Numbered from the stretch's first letter, positions 42,657 to 52,812 are shown. The stretch is 53,324 nt of DNA from Verrucomicrobia bacterium CG1_02_43_26 (GCA_001872735.1 MNWT01000017.1:1-53324), one strand, 5' to 3'. The notes: generated by a model from the sequence alone, not told the origin. Translations and numbers: made by a program.

Positions 42657-45323
42657 TCATAATATCAACTCCTTCACTGCTTTTATAAAACTATCATCGC
42701 GAAAACTACTCTTCGTCAAGTAGAGGTTCACACCGGACTTCAGCCCTTTCTGGTAGTCTTCTTCACGGTCTTTATAAGATATCATGATAACGGGTATGTT
42801 CTTATATTCAGGATCATCGCGCATCAATGAAACAAACTCATAACCATTCATGCGAGGCATATCAACATCTGTAACCACGAGGTTAAATTTCCCTAATCGC
42901 AATGTATTCCAACCGTCTACGCCATCTTGGGCCACTTCTACTACAAACCCGGCTTGCTCTAAAATCTGACGCTCCGTTTCTCGAACGGTCGCTGAGTCAT
43001 CCACCACTAATACTTTTTTCACGCCGGAAGTGTCTGCTTTTTTTGACTTCAGTGGCGTGCCCAACTTCCCCTTAGATAAAAGCTTGTCGATATTATTAAT
43101 CAAATCGTCTATATCCATGATCAACACAGGGCCTCCATCCTCCGTCAACGCCGCAGCACTCACACAAGGAACTTTACCCAACCTTCTATCTAGGGGCCTT
43201 ACTGCCAAATCCGTCTCCCCCAGAAATTGATCCACTATAATAGCATACAGCAAATCATCTTTTCCGATGAGCACAACTGGTATATTGCCTTCACTGGGAA
43301 TAACCGACTCCAGTCCAAGTACTTCTCGAGCAGATACCACTCCTATATTCTGATCCCCTAAATGAAAATATTGATGGTTCTCCATCGCCAAAATCTGATC
43401 ATGCTGTATCCGTAGCGTACGGTCAATACGGCTCAGCGGAATGGCATAACACTCCCCATCAATCCCAATCAATAATGTCCTAATCACAGACCGTGTAATC
43501 GGCATGCGGAGCATTATAGAGGTCCCATTCCCTAACTCAGATTTTATCTTAGCTGTCCCACCCAATTCTTGCATTAAATTGTTCACAACATCCAGGCCAA
43601 CCCCGCGTCCTGAAATTTCGGTCACTTTCTCAGCAGAAGAAAAACCGGGCAAAAACAAAAACTCCATCACCTCATCCTGGGTCAGCGTCTCTGCCATTTC
43701 TGGGGTCACAAGTCCTTTATCAAGAATTCTTTTTCTAATCTTCTCAGCATCAATACCATGCCCGTCATCTCTGATCTCTACGAGCAGCATACCCGCATTA
43801 TGTCTAGCTTCTATCTGAATCGTTGCTACCTCGGGTTTGTCCGTCTTTGCGCGCTCTGCCGGGCTCTCTATCCCGTGATCGCAGGCGTTCCTGAGCATGT
43901 GGTTGATCGGAGACTCAAGTTTCTCTAAAATTTCCCTGTCCACGGGTGTCCGCTCGCCTATCAACTCAAAGCGTATTTTTTTACCCAATAAACGGCTCGT
44001 ATCCCGAACCAGCCTCGGGAATGCGTGTGCGCGATCCACAAATGGCCTCATCCGGCTAAAGAGCACTTCATGGTATAAGTGATTTGTTCTTCCGGTATAA
44101 TCCTTCAGGAGGGAATCATACCCATCAAGCTGATCCCGAATAATTCCTCTATATTTTTCAACGTTATCATGTATAGTCTTAAAGGAATGCAGCAATAAAT
44201 TAGCATCACTTTGCGCATAATAGCTCTCTAGCGAATTATTAATAATCAGGCTCAAATTATTCTGAAATTGTTTCAACTTCAACAAGCCGTCCCTAAAACC
44301 GCTAAGTCTTTTCACTTCTATCATAGACTCTGCCGCCAGAGCCATAATCTTATTCAGGCTCTTCGCGGAAACGCGTATCGGAAAATCATAATCTGTTCCT
44401 TGTAACGAATTTTTCCTAAAGGGGTTAGGCGTTGGCATCCTTGCCTTCTGTACTTGAGCGGAACGGCCCGAAAAAACGCCTTTAGGTGCAGGTGGAACAA
44501 TCGGTTTCGGTTTTTCGGAAATTTCTGTTATAGAGGGCTCAGTTTCTAGCGCTGAAAGCGTGCTTTCTATCTCGTCTAGTATATCATTTGCTGCTTTTAA
44601 AAAATTAGGGTCCAAGGGCTTTTCTTTATTCTGAGCCGCTAATAATGCGATTAACCGCTTTGCGTTCTCCGCAGTCGCTTCTTGATTAACAATCCCCGCA
44701 AGATTAACCATGGCCTCCACAGAGGGGCGTATCGCATCTATTCCTTTTGCCAGTGCGGTGGGTATCTCTTGAATATTTACAAGCGTTTCTCTTATCTTCT
44801 TAACCCGTGAACGGGTTTCACTTTTAAACATCCCCATAACACCGCTTTGGGGCTTCGCTGTAATCGTTTCGGGTTGCTCTGTTTGGACGATTTGATTAGC
44901 GGCAGTCGTCTTTCCTTTTGCTATTCTGGCTTTAATTTCATTTTGCAATGATACTAATTCGTCCATACGCCCAATCGGCCATTTCGTCAACTCAGATTCA
45001 GCTAGCTTGGGTATCTCGAGTAACATATCCACCGCGGCAAGCAACATATCAATATCTTGGCTTGCTGGCTCAGTCTCACCTTTCTGTACAGATACAAAAA
45101 AGTCCTCCATCGCATGCGCCAGGTGTTTGGCATTATCCATTCCAAAAATACCGGCTGCCCCTTTCATAGAATGCGCCGCTCGCATTAAGCCTTTCACAAG
45201 CGCCTCATCAGAGAAATTATTTTCCCAGTTCAACAGGCCATCCTGAAGGGCAGACAGGTGTGTATCCACTTCCTGACGAAATATTTGAAACATTGAAGGA
45301 TCGCTCGCATTGTCTTCACTCAT
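42657..45323 (-). CDS. Hybrid chemotaxis histidine kinase CheA-REC (WspE-like)
   Basis: An 888-residue signalling kinase. The Hpt domain carries His51 (AAHSMKGAAGIFG), and AHAMEDFF with the surrounding layout resembles WspE. No P2 domain is evident. Dimerisation and ATPase domains show HMLRNACDHGIE (N-box), EIRDDGHGID (G1) and GRGVGLDVVNNLM (G2). A CheW-like domain follows (about 620-750), and a C-terminal receiver (769-888) has acceptor Asp819 (VVTDVDMPRMNG). It overlaps the preceding CheW gene by four bases. The receiver may act as phosphate sink or sensor of activity, and the separate REC-PP2C protein is the likely output. Confidence 0.94.
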   Translation of the reverse strand: MSEDNASDPSMFQIFRQEVDTHLSALQDGLLNWENNFSDEALVKGLMRAAHSMKGAAGIFGMDNAKHLAHAMEDFFVSVQKGETEPASQDIDMLLAAVDMLLEIPKLAESELTKWPIGRMDELVSLQNEIKARIAKGKTTAANQIVQTEQPETITAKPQSGVMGMFKSETRSRVKKIRETLVNIQEIPTALAKGIDAIRPSVEAMVNLAGIVNQEATAENAKRLIALLAAQNKEKPLDPNFLKAANDILDEIESTLSALETEPSITEISEKPKPIVPPAPKGVFSGRSAQVQKARMPTPNPFRKNSLQGTDYDFPIRVSAKSLNKIMALAAESMIEVKRLSGFRDGLLKLKQFQNNLSLIINNSLESYYAQSDANLLLHSFKTIHDNVEKYRGIIRDQLDGYDSLLKDYTGRTNHLYHEVLFSRMRPFVDRAHAFPRLVRDTSRLLGKKIRFELIGERTPVDREILEKLESPINHMLRNACDHGIESPAERAKTDKPEVATIQIEARHNAGMLLVEIRDDGHGIDAEKIRKRILDKGLVTPEMAETLTQDEVMEFLFLPGFSSAEKVTEISGRGVGLDVVNNLMQELGGTAKIKSELGNGTSIMLRMPITRSVIRTLLIGIDGECYAIPLSRIDRTLRIQHDQILAMENHQYFHLGDQNIGVVSAREVLGLESVIPSEGNIPVVLIGKDDLLYAIIVDQFLGETDLAVRPLDRRLGKVPCVSAAALTEDGGPVLIMDIDDLINNIDKLLSKGKLGTPLKSKKADTSGVKKVLVVDDSATVRETERQILEQAGFVVEVAQDGVDGWNTLRLGKFNLVVTDVDMPRMNGYEFVSLMRDDPEYKNIPVIMISYKDREEDYQKGLKSGVNLYLTKSSFRDDSFIKAVKELIL

Positions 45324-46030
45324 AGATAATTCTTTTGCAAGGAAAGTACTAACAGTTCTTCATCCAGTAACCCCATAGGTCGCTCTTTATATTCAAAAAT
45401 ACCTCGGGTAAACGCAGCTAGGGTTTTTGTCAACGTAACGGGATTAGGCGCAAGTTGTTTCGCATTATATTGTACAACACCAAAAACTTCATCAACCGGG
45501 GTCACGAAATCTTCACCTTCATGCCCAAAGACAAGCGCACGCGGGTATTGCCGGTAATTAATAGACTGCATAGGCTTCACGTCGCTGAGTCTCTCTAATC
45601 CTAAAAGGGCGGATAGGGATACGGCTATATGTAATTCGCCTCGCACGTTTGTAATTCCAAGTAACACGTTGTTGCTTCGGTGTGGCAATGTGTGAATAGA
45701 TTTTCTTTCTGTGATTTCAATAACTGCGCTCATCGGCAGTGCCAACCACTCCGCTTCTATTCTAAAGGCAAACACTGGGGTCGATTTCTGATACTCCTCA
45801 ACAACTGCATGCCGAAATACTTCTGTCCACTCTTTAGTGTAACCTTCAGGGGGAGGCCTGTCTAAAAGGGTTCTACCGGATGAATGATAAACAGGGCAAT
45901 TCAAGCAATGTTCCACTGTATCTAACTCCGCACACGTACGATTCCCCCAGACTCCTATCCTGCTCCAGCAGCGGTTCGGTTCTTCACCTGTTTGCCTTGG
46001 GCTGGGTGATCTATTCTTAGGATTCGGCAT
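45320..46030 (-). CDS. CheW-like coupling protein with Cys-rich N-terminus (WspD-like)
   Basis: A 236-residue adaptor. Residues 20-60 hold four cysteines (Cys21, Cys33, Cys42, Cys45) in CWSRIGVWGNRTC and HCLNCPVYHSSGRTLLDR, the N-terminal signature of WspD proteins. The CheW domain (about 83-230) has FAFRIEAEWLALPMSAVIEI and LLGITNVRGELHIAVSL. It would couple the receptor to the CheA hybrid. Whether the cysteines bind metal is unknown. It is translationally coupled to the kinase gene (ATGA overlap). Confidence 0.9.
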   Translation of the reverse strand: MPNPKNRSPSPRQTGEEPNRCWSRIGVWGNRTCAELDTVEHCLNCPVYHSSGRTLLDRPPPEGYTKEWTEVFRHAVVEEYQKSTPVFAFRIEAEWLALPMSAVIEITERKSIHTLPHRSNNVLLGITNVRGELHIAVSLSALLGLERLSDVKPMQSINYRQYPRALVFGHEGEDFVTPVDEVFGVVQYNAKQLAPNPVTLTKTLAAFTRGIFEYKERPMGLLDEELLVLSLQKNYL

Positions 46031-46072
46031 AGGGTTAAATGTTATCGTGTCTTCTCGTCTTGTTTAGTAAAA

Positions 46073-46546
46073 TTAATGGGTAGTAGATTCTTCTTCATCC
46101 TGAAAAAGCGATCTTCTCGTCTCTTCGCTTAACAAACTATGTATGTCTACATACTGTATATAGTCGTTGTCTACTTTCACAATAGATCCTAAATAAAGCG
46201 CATCCTTAGATGCAGCAACACCGGGATCTTCAAAGTCCTTCGGATCAACTTCCAGGTTATCCGTCATTTTTTCAGCCAATAGACCAATCATATCGTTCTT
46301 CTTATGCGGGTCTTTTAGTTTAGCAATGATAATACGCGTACTTAATACGCGTTTCGCAAACTCACCCGTTGTCATTTTACATAGGTCTATTAAGGGAACC
46401 ACGTGCCCGTGATAATCAAAGATTCCTAAAATATAATCCGGTGTCTTAGGCAGCTCACGCGTCTCTACCATAGGGATAATCTCAAGAATATCATCGGTAG
46501 ATATCCCGTATTTGTATTTTCCCATCTGAAAGAGCACGAGTAACAT
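46073..46546 (-). CDS. CheW-like coupling protein (WspB-like)
   Basis: A 157-residue single CheW domain. The blocks YGISTDDILEIIPM, ILGIFDYHGHVVPLIDL and IGLLAEKMTD are the usual three strands of the fold. It is the shorter of two CheW proteins in the operon, matching WspB by position between the receptor and the WspD-like gene. The C-terminal 20 residues are polar and acidic. Confidence 0.88.
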   Translation of the reverse strand: MLLVLFQMGKYKYGISTDDILEIIPMVETRELPKTPDYILGIFDYHGHVVPLIDLCKMTTGEFAKRVLSTRIIIAKLKDPHKKNDMIGLLAEKMTDNLEVDPKDFEDPGVAASKDALYLGSIVKVDNDYIQYVDIHSLLSEETRRSLFQDEEESTTH

Positions 46547-46583
46547 ATTTTCTTTGAAAGGAGTTTAAAAACGATTCTGGATT

Positions 46584-48815
46584 TTAAAGTAATTTGTGTC
46601 GGGAAGTCCCTTTGTCTTCAGCAACATTAAAACGGGAAATTTCTTTCCTTAGGCTATCAATCGATTCACGTAAAGCTTCCGTAGCGGTTTGAAATTTATG
46701 GGCCGAATGAGCAGTTCGGTCTGCGGCTTCCGTAAGATTGACCATCGCGTCATTGATCTGTTGAGCGCCCTGAGACTGTGATTGCATGCCTTCTTTAATC
46801 GCTTCATATCGAGGTGTCAATTTCTGCACTTGTTGTATAATCTTCTCAAGGTGTTCACTAATTTGGGCCACCTCGCTCACACCGCTTCTCACTTCTTCCG
46901 TAAACTTATCCATCTCCATAACACCTGCCGTAACCGAAGATTGCATCTCTTTTACCATTTGCTCGATATCAAGGGTGGCGAGTGCGGTTTGGTCCGCCAA
47001 CCTACGTATTTCACGCGCGACAACCGCAAAGCCTAAACCATATTCGCCTGCTTTTTCCGCTTCTATAGACGCGTTTAAGGAAAGTAAATTCGTCTGGTCT
47101 GCTACTTTCGCAATGGTGGTCACAACACTGTTAATGTTACCGGCTTTCTCTGTTATAATCGTTAATTTGGATGATATAGAGGTTGTAGCTTGGGTTAAAT
47201 TTTGCATCGTAGACTCCATACCAGCTAACTCGCTTCTACCGGCATCTGCCATAGAAGTCGTACTATGGGCCGCTTCAGAAACATTGCTCATCGTCCTATA
47301 CAAATCTTGTGAGGTAGAGGATATTTCTTTAACCGCAGCAGCAATCTCATTGGTAAAGGCTCCAAAATCTTTTGCGGTGGATTCTTGGGTTGATGAATTA
47401 TCAGAAATTTCAGCCGCTGTGCTCATTAACTGAGTGCTAGTACGTTTTACCTGCCCAATTAAAGCATTGAGGCTATCGATCATCGCTTCCATTGCTTGAA
47501 ACAAAAACGTTGTCTCATTAGCTCTATTCGCAGTTCTTAAACTTATCTTAATGGGCTCAAGGGTAGCCATATAATCTCCCGCGGCGGAAATATTTCCCTG
47601 AGAAACTAAGTGCGCTATCTTGGTCACACTCGTAATTGGCTTTGCGATCATATTGCCAATCAGGAATGCAAAAAAACCTACAATAAGAAAGCTGACAACC
47701 GCCACGATAACGATTTGTCGAATCAAGTTATGAAAAATTTCTCCTATCTCGGCAAAAACAGTGGTATAATCATCATCATACGAGGTCACTCCAATCACCC
47801 AATCCCATTCAGGAAAATAGGTGTAATATATTGTCTTTTCGGTCACATTATCACTATTGGGGTCTTTCCAGCTACCGTATAGAACACCTGGTTCATTAGC
47901 AGTCAGCTGCAAGGCTTTTTTCCGAATCTCGTCATAAATAGGTTTCGTGGTTTCGTTAATAATTTGGGAGTCATTAATCAGCCTGGATTTCAAAATAATA
48001 TTATCTTTAAAATTAGCATCACTGCCATGCAGCACCCACACATAACCATTTACGCCAACATTTACGTTTTCAATAGCACGCCTTAGGCTATCAACTGCTT
48101 CTTGTTTAATACCTACATAAAGAGCACCTACAATATCCCCCCCAATACCTGTAATCGGCTCGTACGCGCTAATATACCATTCATTCACGACATATGCCGG
48201 CCCGCGGTATGTTTGGCCAGACATAATCGTTGAAATCACTTTATTCTGACTTCCATTTGGGTTGATCGCCGGTATATAGGTTCCGATCGCTCGCTCACGG
48301 TTTAGCTGCTGTACGTTCGTTGCTACGCGTAACATATCTCCTTCCGTATTCATGCGCTGAAAGATCGTAACCGTACCGCCAACAAGCCTTCTCACTTGGT
48401 CAACAACAGGTGTCTCTACTGTTGAATTAGTATTCTGCCCCAACCAGGTATCACCTACATTCATTCGGGGAAGCTCAATGGAGACGGACTTGCGAGTAAA
48501 CTGGTTAATCGCGTTCCACTGCACCAGCTGATTTTGAGTAAAATTAACATCCCCTAGTTCTCTCAGCAAAAAGCGCGCAACATTCAAATTCTCGCTCACT
48601 TGCTGCTTTACTAAATCATTGGATGTTTCACACAGCCCGTACACTTCTTCCAGTGTTTCTTTGAGCTGCTGGGTTATAAGGGCGTCGATCTCTACATCAA
48701 CTCGTTTCACAAGTGGGGACTCTTTGCTAGACACAAGGTACGTCACCACAAGCGCCGGAAGCAGGGCTGATATTAAGGCAAGGCCAATAACTTGGTATTT
48801 TAGGGGGAAATTCAT
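46584..48815 (-). CDS. Methyl-accepting chemoreceptor with large periplasmic Cache-type sensor and WspA-like tip
   Basis: A 743-residue receptor. TM1 is about residues 7-28; the periplasmic region (about 30-370) looks like a Cache_3/Cache_2-type double module ([57 protein letters not shown]); TM2 is about 372-396; then HAMP and a long coiled signalling region. The hairpin tip reads [20 protein letters not shown], and the following [10 protein letters not shown] and [13 protein letters not shown] resemble WspA. WspA itself has a four-helix-bundle sensor, so the ligand domain differs. First gene of the operon; no CheR or CheB gene is present. Confidence 0.92.
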   Translation of the reverse strand: MNFPLKYQVIGLALISALLPALVVTYLVSSKESPLVKRVDVEIDALITQQLKETLEEVYGLCETSNDLVKQQVSENLNVARFLLRELGDVNFTQNQLVQWNAINQFTRKSVSIELPRMNVGDTWLGQNTNSTVETPVVDQVRRLVGGTVTIFQRMNTEGDMLRVATNVQQLNRERAIGTYIPAINPNGSQNKVISTIMSGQTYRGPAYVVNEWYISAYEPITGIGGDIVGALYVGIKQEAVDSLRRAIENVNVGVNGYVWVLHGSDANFKDNIILKSRLINDSQIINETTKPIYDEIRKKALQLTANEPGVLYGSWKDPNSDNVTEKTIYYTYFPEWDWVIGVTSYDDDYTTVFAEIGEIFHNLIRQIVIVAVVSFLIVGFFAFLIGNMIAKPITSVTKIAHLVSQGNISAAGDYMATLEPIKISLRTANRANETTFLFQAMEAMIDSLNALIGQVKRTSTQLMSTAAEISDNSSTQESTAKDFGAFTNEIAAAVKEISSTSQDLYRTMSNVSEAAHSTTSMADAGRSELAGMESTMQNLTQATTSISSKLTIITEKAGNINSVVTTIAKVADQTNLLSLNASIEAEKAGEYGLGFAVVAREIRRLADQTALATLDIEQMVKEMQSSVTAGVMEMDKFTEEVRSGVSEVAQISEHLEKIIQQVQKLTPRYEAIKEGMQSQSQGAQQINDAMVNLTEAADRTAHSAHKFQTATEALRESIDSLRKEISRFNVAEDKGTSRHKLL

Positions 48816-48832
48816 GAATGGTAAGAATGTTT

Positions 48833-48854
48833 ACTTTAAACTTAACTTTAAACT
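48833..48854 (-). promoter_or_regulatory. Tandem 10-bp direct repeat upstream of the chemosensory operon
   Basis: ACTTTAAACT occurs twice (48833-48842 and 48845-48854) with a 12-base period; on the operon's strand it reads AGTTTAAAGT. It lies 18-39 bases before the receptor start codon, where an operator or activator site would sit. It might also be simple AT-rich sequence around a promoter. Confidence 0.45.
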
Positions 48855-48992
48855 CGCTATTTCGCAAGCTGTTTTACAGCCAGTGAGCGTTCTTCCGTAA
48901 ACTCGAAAGCATGTTTTTATTCATCTTCTTAACTGCAAAGAAGTTCCTTGTCTTGACTCTTCTCCCGATATTCACAAAATCTCTTATGCGCC

Positions 48993-50006
48993 ATGGCAAA
49001 ACAACATAAATCTCAAAGCAGTCCTCGCAAGAGGGTCCAAAAGGGGAAAAGGGCTCCTCAGCCTTTTTTGTTAAGAAAACTGGCTTACGTTGCGATTTTC
49101 GTTGTTATCCTTGTTTTCGGCACTGCTATTTGGTATGTGAATCAGGATAGACCGGCCCAGGAAAATGCAGAGGCATTCGCGCTCAACATATTGGAATACT
49201 TTCGCGATGGGGAAAACACCCCGGAGAATCTCCAATATTGCCTTGATATCCTCGCCGATAAAATCCCCCTCAGTAAGGGTGAGTTAATCGATATTAAAAA
49301 ATCTCCCGTTAAGGACAAATTTGCGCTGGGGGGGCTTCCTCATGGCCATAAATTGAAAATTTTACGCAATACGGGTTACATCGTAGGTTATGATGAAAGC
49401 ATGAAAAACCCTGCTTGGGCTGCCTATCGCATTGAATGGAAACAGAATTTCAAACGCGCTAGTAGACCTTCCAAATTCAAATTGGATTCCCGTACGGTTT
49501 CCCAAATCAAGCACGAAAATTACACTGGCTCGGGTTTTGACCGTGGCCACATGGCCCCTAATTATGGTATCGCGATGTCCGCTGGTATAAAGGCTCAAAT
49601 TGAAACCTTTTTATTGTCAAATATTGTTCCCCAATCTCCGAATAATAACAGAAAAATTTGGAAACGGCTTGAAATGCGGGTCGCTAAGCGTTTATCCAGA
49701 AGATTTAAGGAAATTTGGGTCATCACCGGCCCCATTTATTATAATGAATCTCCCAAGCGTCTGCCGCCTGCCCAAATTGCTATACCGGATGCGTTTTACA
49801 AGATTTTGATCGATGAATATGAGCCCACTAAAATCAGGTCAATTGCCTTCATCATCCCACAAGATGTTACCGGTAACGAGCCGCTAAAGCCTTATTTAAC
49901 TAGCATCAATCGGATCGAAGAATTAACGGGTCTCACGTTCTTCACTCGTCTGGCTCCTTCTGCCCAAAAGCAGCTCAAGGAAAGTACACCTGCGTTTGTT
50001 TGGTAA
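48993..50006 (+). CDS. Membrane-anchored DNA/RNA non-specific endonuclease (NUC1/His-Me finger)
   Basis: A 337-residue protein: basic cytoplasmic start, one transmembrane helix (about 31-48) and an exported nuclease domain. The catalytic motif is FDRGHMAPN (His186 general base), with the metal-binding Asn in SNIVPQSPNNN and WVITGPIYY as in the Serratia nuclease/EndoG family. It probably degrades nucleic acid outside the inner membrane. It is divergent from the chemosensory operon and has no obvious immunity gene beside it. Confidence 0.88.
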   Translation: MAKQHKSQSSPRKRVQKGKRAPQPFLLRKLAYVAIFVVILVFGTAIWYVNQDRPAQENAEAFALNILEYFRDGENTPENLQYCLDILADKIPLSKGELIDIKKSPVKDKFALGGLPHGHKLKILRNTGYIVGYDESMKNPAWAAYRIEWKQNFKRASRPSKFKLDSRTVSQIKHENYTGSGFDRGHMAPNYGIAMSAGIKAQIETFLLSNIVPQSPNNNRKIWKRLEMRVAKRLSRRFKEIWVITGPIYYNESPKRLPPAQIAIPDAFYKILIDEYEPTKIRSIAFIIPQDVTGNEPLKPYLTSINRIEELTGLTFFTRLAPSAQKQLKESTPAFVW

Positions 50007-50118
50007 AGCCAATTGATCCTTGTTTTTCGTAAGTGACATTTTGTCGCGCATCCGTTACGTTTATTAAAGATTGTCACACTAAAAACAACTTATCCCCTTA
50101 GCTTTGTCAAAAAATAAT

Positions 50119-50155
50119 CCCCTAAGGAACAAGGTGATACAAATATACTTAGGGG
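50119..50155. promoter_or_regulatory. Inverted repeat overlapping the putative clpB promoter
   Basis: CCCCTAAG (50119-50126) and CTTAGGGG (50148-50155) with a 21-base spacer. A -10-like TATACT (50144-50149) overlaps the right arm, and the clpB ATG is 44 bases further on. This layout suits a repressor operator or an alternative-sigma promoter for a heat-shock gene. It is not a CIRCE element (no TTAGCACTC/GAGTGCTAA). Confidence 0.45.
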
Positions 50156-50198
50156 TTCCGTCAAATCTGGAATACTTTCTGCAACCGTGTAAACCCAT

Positions 50199-52790
50199 AT
50201 GAATATTGATTTAAGTAAATTTACAGAAATGGCTCGTGCGGCTGTCATGGAGGCTCAAAATGTCGCGCGTAAACACAATAACCAGCAAATCGATAACTGG
50301 CATTTGCTCTATACTTTGGTAGAACAGGATCATGGCATTGTCTCCAGTATTCTAGAGAAACTTAAAATCAGCCCGAATGCGGTTAGCCTGGCGCTGGAAA
50401 AGGAAATCAGTAAATTACCAGCCGTCACGGGCAGTGTGGATGCCTCTCGTATTTATATCACTCAGGGTCTCCAGGATACGTTCACCAAGGCACAGGAAAT
50501 CGCTAAGCAAATGACGGATGATTTCGTCAGTGTAGAGCATTTGTTCTTAGGCGCTTTAACGGTCAAGAACCATCCCGAGTTAGATAAGTTTTTCAAAAAC
50601 TTCGGTATCCTTGAACCAAATGTCATCGAGGCTTTAAAGGGCATCAGGGGCAGCCAACGAGTCACATCAGAAAATCCGGAATCTACTTATAACGTTTTAG
50701 AAAAGTATGGCATAGACTTGGTTCAACAGGTCAAAGCAGGCAAACTGGACCCTGTCATCGGGCGCGATGATGAGATCAGGCGTGTCATTCGCATCCTTTC
50801 TCGTAAAACAAAAAATAATCCGGTTTTAATCGGTGAACCGGGTGTCGGTAAAACCGCTATCGTAGAGGGTCTAGCGCATAGAATCGTCCGTGGCGATGTT
50901 CCCGAGGGGCTTAAGGATAGAACCATTTTCAGCCTGGACATGGGCTCTCTGCTCGCCGGTGCCAAATACCGAGGGGAATTCGAGGAGCGTCTCAAAGCTG
51001 TCTTACAGGAGATCAAGCGTAGCGAGGGAAAGATTCTCTTATTTATCGATGAGCTGCATACGATCGTCGGTGCTGGCAAATCAGAAGGTGCCATAGATGC
51101 CGGTAACATGCTTAAGCCGATGCTGGCTAGAGGAGAACTGCATTGTATCGGTGCCACAACATTAGATGAATATCGCAAATATATCGAAAAGGATGCCGCT
51201 CTCGAACGTCGTTTCCAAACCGTGCTTGTTGACCAGCCTAATGTAGAGGACACGATTTCTATCTTGCGGGGTCTCAAGGAGCGTTTCGAACTCCACCATG
51301 GCGTAGGTATCCAGGACAACGCGCTCGTCCAAGCTGCTATTCTTTCCCACAGATACATCACTGATCGTTTTCTCCCGGATAAGGCAATCGATCTCGTAGA
51401 CGAGGCGTGCGCCATGATTCGTACAGAAATGGATAGCATGCCCGCTGAATTAGATAACCTAAGTCGCCGGGTCATGCAGTTGGAAATTGAGGAGGCTGCT
51501 TTAACCAAGGAAAAAGATCAAGCTTCCAAGGATCGTTTAGTGGCTCTGCGTAAAGAGCTCGCAGACTTGCGTGAGGAAACGGACAAAATGAAGCGCCAAT
51601 GGGAAGGCGAAAAGTCCGCCATACAAAAGGTTCAGAAGGTTCGAGAGGACATCGAGAAAGCTCGCCAGGAAATGGAAATTGCCGAGCGCCAATACGATCT
51701 AAATAAAGCCGCCGAGCTCCGCCATGGCAAGCTCCCCCAACTAGAAGCTAAATTATCCGAACTGGAAAAAGCAGAAAGAAAGAGTACTTTACTTAAAGAA
51801 GAGGTCTCCCAAGTAGAAATTGCAGACATTGTTGCTAAATGGACAGGCATTCCCGTCACAAGGCTTGTAGAAGGGGAAAAGGAAAAACTCCTACGCCTCG
51901 AGGATGTCTTACATGAACGGGTCGTCGGCCAGGACGAAGCTGTCACTGCCGTCACAGAGGCTATTTTAAGAGCAAGATCCGGTATAAAGGATCCTCGTCG
52001 CCCTATCGGCTCTTTTATATTCTTGGGGCCAACAGGAGTGGGCAAAACAGAGCTCGCTAAAGCGCTTGCTGAGACATTGTTTGACACCGAAGACAACATC
52101 GTCCGTATCGACATGTCCGAATACATGGAAAAATTTTCCGTCTCTCGTCTCATAGGAGCCCCTCCAGGCTACGTGGGCTATGATGAGGGTGGTCAGCTCA
52201 CAGAAGCAGTCCGCCGCAAACCTTACTCAGTCGTTCTCTTCGACGAAATTGAAAAGGCTCATCCGGATGTATTTAATATTCTCCTACAAATTATGGATGA
52301 TGGTCGCATCACCGATTCCCAAGGGCGCACCGTTGACTTCAAAAACACCATCATCATCATGACTTCTAACGTGGGCAGTAACTACCTCATCGATGGGGTC
52401 ACCGGAGACGTCATTCCGGAAACAGTCCGTGAATCCGTCTTGCAAGAATTACGTCGTCTCTTCCGCCCAGAATTCCTCAATCGTGTAGACGACACCATCC
52501 TCTTCAAACCACTCACGCTGAAGGAAATCAAGCAAATCGTAGAACTTCTTCTCAAAGACTTAAACAAGCGTCTCGAAGATAAAAAGATCACGGTCACGCT
52601 AAACGATAAAGCGGAAAACTGGGTCGCCGAAAAAGGCTATGACCCCGTCTATGGCGCCCGTCCCCTCAAGCGTTTCTTCCAAAAACAAATGGAAACCAAA
52701 CTGGCTCGCGGCATCATCAGTGGAGACATTAAGGATAACTCGACCATCGAGTTCATAGAGAAAAATGATGAGCTAATGGTAAAAGCTTAA
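50199..52790 (+). CDS. clpB: ATP-dependent chaperone ClpB (Hsp100 disaggregase)
   Basis: Threads aggregated proteins through a hexameric ring together with DnaK. The 863 residues give the full layout: N-domain (about 1-145, two Clp_N repeats), AAA1 with [13 protein letters not shown] and [12 protein letters not shown], the middle coiled-coil domain (about 405-525), AAA2 with [29 protein letters not shown] (pore loop) and [11 protein letters not shown], and the C-terminal D2-small domain ([12 protein letters not shown]). No IGF/L loop for ClpP docking is seen, which fits ClpB rather than ClpA/ClpC. Confidence 0.97.
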   Translation: MNIDLSKFTEMARAAVMEAQNVARKHNNQQIDNWHLLYTLVEQDHGIVSSILEKLKISPNAVSLALEKEISKLPAVTGSVDASRIYITQGLQDTFTKAQEIAKQMTDDFVSVEHLFLGALTVKNHPELDKFFKNFGILEPNVIEALKGIRGSQRVTSENPESTYNVLEKYGIDLVQQVKAGKLDPVIGRDDEIRRVIRILSRKTKNNPVLIGEPGVGKTAIVEGLAHRIVRGDVPEGLKDRTIFSLDMGSLLAGAKYRGEFEERLKAVLQEIKRSEGKILLFIDELHTIVGAGKSEGAIDAGNMLKPMLARGELHCIGATTLDEYRKYIEKDAALERRFQTVLVDQPNVEDTISILRGLKERFELHHGVGIQDNALVQAAILSHRYITDRFLPDKAIDLVDEACAMIRTEMDSMPAELDNLSRRVMQLEIEEAALTKEKDQASKDRLVALRKELADLREETDKMKRQWEGEKSAIQKVQKVREDIEKARQEMEIAERQYDLNKAAELRHGKLPQLEAKLSELEKAERKSTLLKEEVSQVEIADIVAKWTGIPVTRLVEGEKEKLLRLEDVLHERVVGQDEAVTAVTEAILRARSGIKDPRRPIGSFIFLGPTGVGKTELAKALAETLFDTEDNIVRIDMSEYMEKFSVSRLIGAPPGYVGYDEGGQLTEAVRRKPYSVVLFDEIEKAHPDVFNILLQIMDDGRITDSQGRTVDFKNTIIIMTSNVGSNYLIDGVTGDVIPETVRESVLQELRRLFRPEFLNRVDDTILFKPLTLKEIKQIVELLLKDLNKRLEDKKITVTLNDKAENWVAEKGYDPVYGARPLKRFFQKQMETKLARGIISGDIKDNSTIEFIEKNDELMVKA

Positions 52791-52812
52791 AGCTTCTCAA
52801 TATTCTCTTTAA

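Noticed and set aside
46786..47433. 215-codon plus-strand frame antisense to the chemoreceptor gene
   Set aside because: Its length comes from the regular heptad coding of the coiled-coil region on the other strand; no start context or family match.
48993..50006. Nuclease gene as toxin of a toxin-immunity pair or part of a defence island
   Set aside because: No immunity-like gene, secretion marker or other defence gene is adjacent; a membrane-anchored scavenging nuclease is the simpler reading.
50100..50198. CIRCE or sigma-32 promoter before clpB
   Set aside because: Neither TTAGCACTC/GAGTGCTAA nor a CTTGAA/CCCCAT pair with proper spacing is present.
50723..51508. 261-codon minus-strand frame antisense to clpB
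   Set aside because: Shadow of a strongly conserved gene with regular codon use; the Ser/Arg-rich product has no family features.
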